From Holothuria scabra (lineage: Eukaryota > Echinodermata > Holothuroidea > Aspidochirotida > Holothuriidae): 64,000 bases of DNA. The DNA lies in the NCBI GenBank assembly GCA_037179385.1, contig CM074184.1:16510001-16574000 (forward strand), in the 5' to 3' direction. The stretch's first letter is position 1. Each line of letters starts with the position of its first letter. The notes beneath the pieces were generated by a model, which searched no databases, was not told the DNA's origin, and saw nothing but the letters and a program-made list of their open reading frames with translations. This document shows, in pieces, positions 24,401 through 36,400 of this stretch. Both the position numbers and the translations under genes were made by a program.

Positions 24401-27400
24401 TGGCCGTTGTGTCTGGAAGGACGAGTATTTTACCTGTAGCCTATTGACAATATATCTCCCCCTGGTGAGATATTTTAATATTTAAAGTCAGTGGGTATTC
24501 CAAACAAGCAATCCTGCCAATATATGGTTCTCGTAGATAAAAAATTAAATGGGCAGATGGCTATTTCAACCTGTGTAAATAGTCTAAAGTGGATGAATAT
24601 TTAAACAAAAGGTGCAAGTTGATAGGGTAGGTGCAGCCGCTAAAACCAAATTCTTGATCTGCATGCTTTGTTCCCGCAATGGTACTTCAAAGCTGTAGTG
24701 GCAAGCTTAGGAAATGTATTGAGTCTGTTGAGTTAATACTCTTAATAGTAGAGTGTGATATTCTGAAACTTCACCTTTTTCAAAATGACTCAAAAGTATG
24801 TGAGTAGAACTGTGATAATAATCGAGTCAAAGCTGGTACAGTCCTACAAGTTCTGTTTACAGTATTCCTAGATCTACAGTATTAATGCATGCATTGAGAA
24901 TAGAGGATATTTCATCCCATGAAATTTCTTTCATTGTAAGTTTTAAATTTAGCATGGAAATTTCATGGGATAAAATAGTGGACTAATTTAGCTAACATTG
25001 AATCTGCATGATCACATGTCATGACATTCTCTGTGGTGATTGGTTGAAAATGACTGTTATTGATATATTGTGATTGCTCTTCTTTTTGCTAGCCTTGTTT
25101 CAAATGTCAGGTGTTATATACTAGATTGAGTCTGACAGAATTAAGGATTTATTGATGAATTGTATCCAGAGGGGTTTCTCAAAAATTTATCCAGTTGTTT
25201 GTTTTGCTTTTTTTTTTTTTGGATCGTTTGTGCTACTCGAAAATGCAAAAGATGTTTTGCCAGGGGACTTGTTACGTGAAATATCATTTATCTTTGGAAT
25301 ATTGTGTAGGTTGATTTTAAATTGATAGTTCAAAACGTCCTACGTGCATGATACAAAACTTTCGTCTACCAAAGGTGTTGAGTTGGCAAACTATTAGATG
25401 AGAACCTGCAGAATCACTCGGCAATATGGTGGCATAGTCATATTTATTCTCAAGAGGTAGTAAGTACAGAATGGGAGGGAGGTTGGGTGGGGGGGGGGAA
25501 ATGTCTTTGGGGTGGGGACGATTTTTCAGGGGCTCCAAATGTGTAAAAAAAATATGACAAGTGAATGACAATTGGACAGTTCATGATGGGAGAAACATTT
25601 CAGGAGGCTTTGCCTGGTGCTTCTTCCTCTTGGTCGTGGGTGTAAAAATTGATTTAAAGCTAGTTTTTATACCACAAAGACCTAAACTTGTCCATCTGAC
25701 AGAATCCATGCCCCCGGTCGTTTGACCTCACTGTTTGCATTTACATTATTTGTTCAGTATAGGCTTCAACAGGGTAAGCCTTGCATGCCTGCTATGCTAG
25801 TATGTGTGAATGCTTTGTTATTATAACCTTTCCATTATTTTTTCCCATTTAGTCACATGTTTGGACACTTTCCTCTTTGTAATGTATGTTGTTGCATCTT
25901 TTGACAAGATATTGTCTTTTTATGAAGTTTCCTTTTCATTAATTTTTTTACTGTAAATGAATGTACTTTACCGGTTATACCAATATCCTATTCTGAAACA
26001 ATTTGCAAACTTATTTGAACATCAGAATTTTTTTTTTTTCAATTTACCTCTGCACCTAAGTATCTACCAAGTATTTTGATTGAAAATGTCATATATATCC
26101 CAATAGTAATGTGTCCTGTTCTCAATTGCCCTTTCCTGGAAAGATTAACAGTACTAAAGACAGGGTACCCATGGTCTAGGAAAGTTAATATGGAAACTTA
26201 TTTTTCAGACCTGGGAAAGTTTTAGAATATTGTAAAAGTGACAGATGTCATAAGAAAGTCATTGAAATTTAACCTAGATCAGTCTTAATTTTTTTACAGG
26301 TAAATAAATTTACCCATTTATTTGTCATGATCAATAAAGCCATTTAAGTATTATCAAGTCTCTTAGGCCCTTTAAATATCTGCAGCCTCTTTTTTTCAAG
26401 TACAATTTATTGATCATGGTTATCGTGGAGAAGGTTACATTGATTAGCTTTTAACTTCTGTATTTTACCTGGAGTGTGGCTAGCTGTACTTGGAGAATTT
26501 TGGGAGAAGTTTGTCTCAAGAGAATTCAATATGAACATTTAATTCTTGTGAGAATAAATTGCTACTTAAAAGCATGAAATTCTCACAATTTTATAACAGG
26601 ATGCAAACCTTGAGTACTTTGAAAATTCTTTCCTTGACTTAAGAAGATTTTCCTCTGTCAAACTGAAGAGATAAATTTAAGTTATCAGTTTGCCAGAATC
26701 AAGAGAGTTTAGAAAGTGATGGGAGGAGCAAAAGCAGATAAAAGTCCAAAAAAAGGGAGAGGGAAAACTTCTTCAATTAGAGATGAAATTTAATAAAAAA
26801 ATGTTATCTGTAGTGGATGGAGTCTCCTTTTATATCCTTTGATAACTTCTTTCTATTGTGTAAATGTTTTTAACTGTGCTGTATACACACTTATGTGCCA
26901 AAGTGAACTAGTTAATATTTATGGATTGCTCGATACCATTTTTGCGCTGTACAGATTGACCGACAGAAAGAGGCTAATTTGCAGCAGAATGCCAGCAGAG
27001 ATGAGCTGAATGCAGCTAAGGAAGAGAAGGAAGATGAATATTCCGATGATGAAAAGAAAGAAGAAGAAGATGGAGAAGATGTGCTTTCAGTTGAATCCAC
27101 CCAAGGTATCATTTGTTTTCCATTCAGTTTGACTAATCTGCATCTTCCCTCCTTACCTCCTGTGTACTCTTTGTAATCCCCTCTTATCCCAGTAAGTCCC
27201 TGGCAAGCTTTAAAAGCATAGTGGCTCAGGGTGATATCTGCCAGATGTCACCTGGAGAGGTCCTCCTTGAGCTTGCCTGTCCAAGGACTATGACTCAGTT
27301 TCTTATTCCTTCCTGTCCCATGTTCCAGGTAAGTGGGGATAACAAAGTGTAAATAGGGCGTAAGTAGGCGGGGCTAGTAGATTCCCAAACCAGGAATTTT

Positions 27401-30400
27401 TGGGAATACTCTACACCATAATTTTTAATTTGCACTAAATCATGCATAAACATGGACTTAATATGCACATCTTGTAATGCCAAGAGAGGGACATGCCATA
27501 TTTGCCATTTTTTAACCTTTTGTTATTACAACCTCAAGTGCAAGAACAGTAATTTTAACATAAGAATGTCCTTTGGGTGTGTATTTTGGAAGTTTAAATT
27601 AAATTGTAAACTTAAAAACCATAAATACCTAGTACTAAAAAGAGAATTATGTGACAAGTAATTAAGAGATATACGGGATTAACAAAAATATTTGCATAGG
27701 TAGCAAGTTGCTCAAGAATCATTCAAATTTTTAATACTCATATCTTGACATGGTAACAGATAATGACGTAATTACAACAGATTTATTCTTTAACACTCAA
27801 TTTAAAGGCCCAATCTTTTCACCCCAAACAGCACCAATTCTCCTACCCTCTTACTTAAGCTCCTCCCACAATTGTGTGAAATTCACCCTCATCCAGACAC
27901 AATCTCAGTTTATATTGCTTCAGGGTGAGTATAGAAAAAACTAAATGTGTATAATCAAAACACTCTCAGTACAGTTCATGCTGTGTAATATAAGCTTTGG
28001 TACTCTGTGTTGTTTGAATTAGCAGTCAGGGGGGGTGCGGAGGGTGCAAGCGCACCCCCTCCAGACCTGCCCGCCAAAAAAAAAAAAAAAAATTGGGGCC
28101 AAAAAAAAAATTGGGGGAGGGGCTTCGCCGCCGGGTGTGGAGATTTTTTTTAAAATGTGGTCGGAATTGTGCATGGAACGACCAAACGGCAATCTTTCCT
28201 ACGCTTTCAATACTTCTAGACTATCACTTGGTGAAATTTCAGCTCGTCGTCGATCTCACAAGTGTCTTCGAGAGATCTATCACTATTTGCCTAAATGAAT
28301 CCAGGGCTGCATTTCCATCAGTCATTTCGGCTCAACCTTCCTCCCAGCCTAGGCTTCGAGTTTGAAGTATCGCAGGCCATAGCACAGTTTTAGTTCGCCT
28401 CAATTATAGTCAGTTCGTAGCAGAACGAGTTGGCGTTTTACGCTACCGAATCCTTCTGACCGTGTGCTTGGTCTAACGGTAAGAGCATCCGCCTCCCAAG
28501 CCCGGGTTCGCTTCCCAGGTCGAGTCATCAGTGGCGGGGGCTAGTCCCCCCCCTCCCCTGATTTTCTTCAGGTCCCCAAGATTTTTTTGCCTCCTGATAA
28601 AGTAATTGAGAAAAAATAAAGTGTTTGAACGGAAAACACTTTGAAGTATTTCCTTCAAAAAAAGTAAATAAAATGTGTAGCAATTAATAAAACATGCATG
28701 AATGTGTGTAAAACACATTATGTGTGCACGTATGAAATCATGTAATAACTTCAAAATGATTACTTTCACTAAATTAGATACCGTATATAATCTGCACTGT
28801 CGTTTATTGCATTACACTTAGAAGATAAAACGAACTTTTCGGCAGCAAACTCTAATTTGACTTTGTTAAGTTAAGACCCTTTTTGCCTTTCTATGACTGG
28901 TTGATTTACTGAAAACAAGGCAATCATACACTGGAGACTATTCTTACATTACCATTACTATACTTTATCCTACACAAAATATGTCTTCAAGGCCCTGTTC
29001 TCTCATCCCAAACAGTACCAATTCTCCTAACCTTCTTACTTAAGCTCCTCTCACAATTGTCTGAAATTCATCCTCATCCAGAGACAATAACATTTGATTG
29101 CTTCGAGTCGAGTGTAGAAAAGCTCAATGTTTATAAACAAAACACTCTCAGTACAGTTCATGCTGTGTAATAAAAGCTTTGGTACTCTGCATTGTTTGAA
29201 TCAGCTGTCAATCAAGGAGCTGAGCCAATGGAGAATTTCAGTACACCCTACCAAAATTGTGGTTTGAGGTGAGAGGATTGGCCCTTTAAGGGTAAGGGTG
29301 CCTTCGAATAATGCTTCCCATCCATCCCTAACAAGTAGGCCTATGTCATGCCTCACTCCTTCCCGTGACAAGTGCCACTGTAGAACGATTTCTTCAAAAA
29401 GTCCTCTTTTTACTAGTTGGCACTGGCGTCCGGGGGGATTTGTAAAATGTCCACATTTCATGTGTTTCCCGCATGATCCACACTTCGGATTTGCAGTTTA
29501 AATTTTTTGACAGATTTTAATTTTGAGATATTTTAATTATGACTAGGTACTGTACCGATGACTGAACAAATAATGCACCATTTTCCATTTCAACACCACT
29601 GAAAACCGGAAAACATTGTTTCTTTGGTAGTATGTATGTCTCGTGTAAAATCTCTACAAAGAATAAAAATGAGGATTTTGAAAATTTTCATGTTTCCCAA
29701 ATAGGAAATTCAAAAACGTATGCCATAATCAGTTCAAAGTTTTGCGAAACATTGCACCATTTTGCATGGAGCAAATATAAGGCAAAAAAGTTTCTCAGAG
29801 GGGGACACAACTAATTTTGGTTTCCCGTTTGAAGCTGAAATCTGTTCAAATATTGCCGCATTTGCGATCTACGTTCTCCTGAATTTCAAAATTTTTCCCA
29901 AGAGAAAGGGAGATACCGGTTCCCTTCAGTTTCATCCTCCAGGCCATGACACAGATCAGAAATGCCCAGATTTTGGGTCCCCAAAAAGTGTATGTATTAT
30001 CATTTTTCATAGATTGATTTTTCATTCACACTATTTGAGAAGTGGCAGACATGAGATTCGTATTTCAAGGCTGGGCGCAACCGGCTTAAAAAACGTGGGA
30101 AATGCCGTTTCCAGCCATCTGGAGGGTTTGTAAAACCCCAAATTTTTTGGCACGCTCCGCGCCAACCGCTGGTGGCGCTCCGCATAGAAAGTCTTGCCCC
30201 GCCTGACCCTTGGAGGTACCAGCCCCCCACTTATTACCTAGCCCCCCTGGAAATTCCATCCTGGGCTATGCTGCTGCGAGTCATACCAAAGACTCTAAAA
30301 AAGGAACCTACTGATGTTTTACGTGATGCTCAGCATAAGCAATGGAGTAGGGGAAACAATCCAGGGGGCCACAACTGGAAAAAGGCCGTGGCCGGCTCGA

Positions 30401-33400
30401 CTTGAACCAATAGGTTGGAACTGGGCCGTTAAACTCTAACTAACAAGCTACCGAATCCTTCGCAAATTTAGCAGTACAACACTGTGGCCTTGTTATAGTC
30501 TAGCCAGGTACCAGTATTTCGTTTTACAGGAATCGGTCATTTTTTTTTTTTTTTTTTTGTACCCTTAAGGTACCCAATACAGGGGGTCTGCCTGTACAAG
30601 CTTTTAAGCTTTTTTCAGACCTCCCCCACAATTTAGTGTCTATTGTAAATACTGTATCATAAGTATGTATATATTATTGTGGAAATCTTCTCAATACAAA
30701 TTTCAGCCAAGTTGTGTGTAAGTGTAAAACAGTTTTTAGTTTGTAGTCCCCATCAGGACATTGGTTCATAATCGTGGAGTGACTCATTACTGGAGGAGTG
30801 AACCAAATTAGGACCGACTAAATTTTGAACTGTGAGTGTTTCATACTTAATACAGTTGCAGTTGTGTTAGGGGTCAAATTTATTTGTGAGTTAATCATTC
30901 ATATGTGTTTTCAAGGAGAATATAATGATTACAATTATCAATCACCCTCCTAGAAACAGTTGATCCTATGCCTGAATTTCCTCTCTTGGTATGCACCAGA
31001 TTGTGCCATTTTAAGCTGAAAAATTGCAAAGCTCCCAACCATATGGGAGGGGCCCCCTCCCATGCCCACCCCCTTCAGCTACTTCGTGGCCTCTTCCACA
31101 ACAATTTCCTCACCCACATGCTCGAGTTTCAAAACGCGTCCCCCCTTTGAAAAAAGCTGGTGACGGCCCTGGCAGTCAATCAAAAAGCTGAGCCAATTGA
31201 GAATTTCTGTTACAAGAAGTGTAGTTTGGGGTAAGAGAATTGGCCCTTTAAGTCGGGGCACTTTTGTGGTACATCAGCATACCTTTAAAGTGGTGAGGTA
31301 ATCCACCCAAGGCATTATCAGTTTCAAGTTGGTGTTCATGTGTTGGTTTTAGTTACGGGATCCTATAATTTCTTTCAACATTGCATAAACATTTATTATT
31401 GAGACCCGTAAGGTCTAGTATGTTCCAGTCATATTTTAATACCTCCATCAAACCAGTTTATGTACATCACCAGAGAGAGAGAGAGTCTTCATCTAGCTCT
31501 CCATCCTCAAAATCTACTTTAAATTATTAATCTTGGAACATCATCCTTTTGAAGAATATTAATAAAAATTCAAAAATGAAATAAAGTTTGCTGAATTAAA
31601 AATTTCTTTCAGTGAGATATCCTCCTGGATCTGTTTTATAACAGATGTTCCTTTAATATTTACAATTTTCCACAAGACAGTGCCTTGGATCATGTGTGTG
31701 TTAAGCAGGACTGATTTGAGTGACCTCTTAACCTTGGTAACCCCTTGAACCTGTATTGACCTTTACATGGTGACACAGGTTGTTTTGGCATATTATTTCC
31801 TTTCCAGTTATTTTATCTCTGTGGATACAGGTATGGTTAAGCTCTCTCACTATACCCTACGATTATTTCTGACATGCATTCACATGTTAAACTCAGCATG
31901 GTTTCTTTAATATTCAAGATGATTAATTTGGATGCACTTCTCACATGCAAAAGCTTTTAAAACTGCCATAACCTACAGCTTTATCCCTACTTCAAAATAT
32001 GACGCCATTAGACTTGCCTAAAGCTTAAGATACAAGTCTGGAGAAAAATTTTATGATGAAAGTGTTAAAATTGTTCATTTTTTTATGATAATGTGTAAAA
32101 TAGAGTCTGTGTATTTTTCAGCTTCAATTAATACTGTAAAGGGTAACAGTTTAAAATTGTCTATAAGGGAGCAACATTAGAATTAAAGGCTTGGGCATTG
32201 TACGAGCCTGACAGCTCAGGAGAAACGTTAAATATATGCCAGGGGACTACTGAAGTATTGCAGCTTATTTTTATTGAAATGAAAGATTAGAGGAAATACT
32301 AATAACATGAAGTAGAGGAATGCAATGGATGTTTGTAAAATATGCGCAGTTCACGCCTGTCATGGATTTTGAAATTTATAGTGTGCATAAAGATGAAGTA
32401 TTTGGGCACAGATAGTTTAGGTTTATCTCTACTGTTCAAAAAACCCCACATTTGAGGTTTTGTTCATTGTGATTAAACCTTCATTTTATTATATAGTGAA
32501 TTTTAACTGTGAAAGATAAAGTTTAGTAGTGTACACCTTTAAGGAAAATTAAACAAACAGCCAAGCAGAAATTGGTTGTCCTACTGGAAATATGGTAGTC
32601 CTAGTGACTTTACAGAAAGGCTAGATTGTTAAGAAATGCTCAAGTCACACAGTAAATTGAGAAAAAATTATGGACTGTATTGAAAATCAGGTAATAACAA
32701 GTTGGTTGACTTCTAATGCATAAGTGTTGGCATGTCCTTAAATCTCATCTTTATTCTGGAATGCATGGAAGTAACATAAAGTTTTGGGATGTCCACACAT
32801 CAATCTTCTTGTAATATTTGGTAGTCCGACAAAAATTCTGGTTGTCTCAAATTCCTGTCAAAATCCTACACTGTAAAGATTTACCTAGGAATCAAGCAAA
32901 GCAAGCCTAAAGGTCTTTTTTCAAGAAGATTTTATGTAGTTTATCTGTGAGCAATAGGCTATCTTGTAACTGCAGCATACAAAATTGCCTCAAAAAGGAT
33001 GCTGAGGAACTTGGGCAAAACCAAACATGATGTTATAAGTTTTCAAAATTAGTCTCCTGCCTTAAGCTTATATTTAAGAAAAATTTTTACTTTCTAAACA
33101 GGGACTACTTTTCAGTATTAAAGTCATTTGAGAAATACTTCACTTTCCTTTTCTTTGAAAATAAACCATTTTACTTTGGATGTTGTCAAGTTTGCCTTTT
33201 ATATTCTTTTTCTTGATGTTTCTAAGCAGGCAGACCCATGCTGCCATCACAGCCTGGTCATCTCCAGTCCCCACCAGTCATCACCCACACTGCAGCAACA
33301 CCCCAGGGATCACCAAATATAACTTCATCCCGCCCACTCAGGTCTCCTTTTAAAGATGTAACAGATTATTTAGACTCTGACAGTCATTCACTGGTGAGTT

Positions 33401-36400
33401 ATCTGACATTTCACTCTGATAGTTAATTACATGTAAGCTGACTGACATTTCACTCTGGTAGTAATTTACTGATAAAGGGACCGACTATTTGGTGTATAGC
33501 CATTCACTGGGAAAACTGACTGACATTTCACTCTAACAGTCATTCATTGGGTAAACTGACTGACACTTCATTCTAACAGTCATTCACTGGATAAAGTGAC
33601 TGACATTTCACTCTAACAGTCATTCACAGGTAAAGTGACTGACATTTCACTCTAACAGTCATTCACTGGGTAAAGGGACTTACATTTCACTCTAACAGTC
33701 ATTCACTGGATAAAGTGACTGACATTTCACTCTAACAGTCAGTCATTCACTGGGTAAAGTGACTTACATTTCACTCTAGCAGTCATCCAGTGGGTAAAGT
33801 GACTGACATTTCCCTCTAACAATCATTCACTTGGAAAACTGACTTACATTTCACTCTAACAGTCATTCACTGGGTAAAGTGACTGACATTTCACTCTGAT
33901 AGCCATTGACCAAGCTGCCTGTCTTTTCACTCTAACAGTCATTCACTGGGAAAACTGAATGACATTTCACTTGGATAGTCATTCACCTGTTAAACTGACT
34001 GACATTTCACTCTGATAGTCATTTACTGGTAGGCGACTGGCATTTCAGGTACTATATTCTAACATTGCACCAAATTGTCTACCTTGAGTCTTTTACAATT
34101 CAACCTGTAGCAAGTAAGTTTGAAATGGTTCTCGTAGGAGAGAATAACAATGCAATGTAGTGACAGCCTAAAGTAGAGGTTGCATCCTTGAAGACATCTA
34201 ACACTTCATTTTGAAATTACCGCTAATCTATGACAGTTTTGAAAAGGGGGATGGGTCCTGTTAGGAGAGGACGGTAGAGTATCATGGTCTCTGTTTGGAG
34301 AGTGTAAACTATTTACTATCTGCCAGGAACTTTGGCCTTTCTCTTTTCTGAAGCTGTTGTTATTGAGGAGAGCATGTGGCTGTTTTTCAACTGATGTCTT
34401 GTGATGTTATGTCTGGGTGCTTCTCACAACATCTCGTATTCACATACAACAAACAGGTCTTATTGAGGTTTCCCTTTGAAAAGATTTTTGCAATATCATG
34501 ACAGCTTGTATATGACATCCTATCATGTCATATAAAAGCCACATTTATCTGTCTCCTGGTTCTGTTCAGAAAAAAAATTACCTTAATCATTCACCCTTTA
34601 TAGAGGCTTCGGTGTTCCTGTTTTAAGAAGTGATCTCTGGGTTCACATTGTACCTATGATAACTCTGGCATATACAGCCTCTGTAAGCTTTCATAAAATA
34701 TCTTTAAAGTTAACAGGAGGTCACTTTCCAACTGAGGAACTCTGGAGACCAAGTGATTTGGACATTGTCAGGATTTGTTTTCTGCTCTGGTGACCCTTTT
34801 AGTAAATTACCTCACCTTATAAATAAAACAGCATGAAGAGAGAATTATTCCATTTGTGAAAATTAAGTCCTGCTAGAGGCATCCTGAATTTTTAAAGGTC
34901 AAAATAGAATGTGGAATTTTTTTTATTTAGACTAGCAAAGTAAAGTTTAAGTTCTGTAAATGGAAAGTTTAGTAGTGGATTCATGCCTTGCCTAGAGGCT
35001 AACTGTGTGACTCTCCTTTTTAATGTAGTTTTGCAAAGGTACTCATTTGCAAATTGACACTCAAATGGTTGTTAGGCAGTGTTCGTTGAAAGATCAGAAC
35101 ATAAGATCCTTGCAAGGTGTTGCCTGGTATCATGAGTTTCATGTTTTTGACAGTTATCAAGCACATCAGTGGACTCATTGTTTATATTATATAGCTGAAA
35201 CTTTTAAAGATGAGACAAATGTGTCTGCAGTTTTCTTGCAAGGAATGAATAAATAGGTGCCAAGAAATTATATTTGGAGCACTCAGTCCTCATCTTAAAG
35301 GGAGGGTAAAGGAAATTTTAAATATTTGAAAAAGCAGCAAATTCAGTGCATTCTGGTGAATTTTTTATTTTTAAAGCTTTATCTGATTATATGTTGAGCA
35401 CTACAATTAGGAATATAATGGGAAGATTCACTAGTATATTCCAATATTCAAGGTTCGTTTAATTTTAAGACTAATCTTTAAACAGATTTTTACAGCTAGT
35501 TTGAAAAGGGGAAAATTTCTTGCCGTAAATGTAACTTAATGTGAATACAGGCCATTTTTACACATCATCCAATTTTACCATAACATTTTGGGTCCCAGCA
35601 GGCTGACTCTGAGTTTAACATTCAATGCCATGGAGTCCTATACAGGTAACGACGTCTGGCTATGGCATTTGGTATGGAGTGTCTTCATTAATGTCACAAT
35701 CCCTATCAATTTCTTGAGACTGCTGCGAAAGAACTGTAATGAAGTAGCCAGCTGAAAACCGACATAATTACTGGATGTCCTGACTGGTAGTGGGTGTGGC
35801 TAGCTAAACCATTTTATCACGCGAAGACACTCTATTGATAGAAGTGACCTACATGTCATTTTTTGACATTTATTCATGTATCAAATTTTGCCTTAGCAGC
35901 AATGCCTTACTGTGAAATTTATAACAGAAATTCTATCTCTCTCAGACTCTGAGTACAAGTATGACTTGGGCCGGCCAAAGTGACAGTACAAATTTGTGTT
36001 CTTTTTTAAGTGGAAGTGGAAGTTTAATATGGACATCCCTTCCCCTTTCAGTCCAGTCTTTGATTAGAGGGGTGATATTTTAATTTTCTTTTTCATTGTT
36101 ATGTGTTTCAAGTGGTTTCATGTATTAATTATTCACACAGTCATCTCTCAGTGTCAGCAACACCCCTCCCCTTCAAAGAAGTGGAAGTACTAAGAGTGCA
36201 TCCTTTCAACAAAATTCTCCCTGTAACACCAATCATCTTACACCATATGTCGTAGCCAATGGCAACAACGACAGACACTCCATATCTAGTGGTAGCAGGT
36301 ATGTATCACTATTGTAGCTTTTATTATTAAAAGTTTAATGAAGGTCAATAGCTATTTTTGACATGAAAAAAAGAGGACCAAGAGTGCATATTTTATGAAA

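Larger units (their letters stand above)
17186..26954. other. CACNA1G-like: Large intron after IIS6 exon (9.8 kb)
   Basis: Intronic AT-rich sequence containing the candidate exon 20537-20623, a dispersed repeat (20740-20930), a TIR element with an ORF (20957-21803) and a MITE (23678-23923). No other gene could be supported on either strand. Confidence 0.7.
28029..31171. mobile_element. 3.1-kb inserted composite element, probably hAT-like non-autonomous
   Basis: It interrupts the MITE and is flanked by the 7-bp direct repeat GCAGTCA (28022-28028 and 31172-31178). The ends look like CAGGGGGG... and ...GGCCCTG, which with a 7-8 bp duplication suggests the hAT superfamily. No transposase was recognised. 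The interior is GC-richer than its surroundings with G/C and A tracts and holds a tRNA-like head (28455-28530), a full MITE A copy (28990-29287) and a SINE body (30277-30452), so it is a patchwork of several insertions. Confidence 0.65.
27806..31247. mobile_element. MITE family A, copy 2, split by a later insertion
   Basis: The left part 27806-28028 (AGGCCCAATCTTTTCACCCC...) and right part 31172-31247 (...GTTTGGGGTAAGAGAATTGG, CCCT) together reproduce the 293-bp element of 5620-5912. TTAA flanks both outer ends (27802-27805, 31248-31251). The interruption falls in the same TTTGAATTAGC-GTCAAT motif that is intact in the other copies. Confidence 0.88.
27106..33229. other. CACNA1G-like: Intron with nested transposon cluster (6.1 kb)
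   Basis: Between the acidic exon and the HTAATP exon. It contains an out-of-phase exon-like segment (27193-27328), MITE family A copy 2 split by a 3.1-kb insertion, and a further 2-kb unique AT-rich stretch (31252-33229) in which I see nothing beyond a short GA repeat near 31470. Confidence 0.7.

Noticed and set aside
26912..27112. Ser-rich minus-strand ORF
   Set aside because: Antisense of the acidic Glu/Asp-codon exon, which gives Ser/Phe by complement.
28466..28530. Functional tRNA-Gly gene (CCC-like loop)
   Set aside because: No closing acceptor stem; lies inside a composite insertion; best read as a SINE head fragment.
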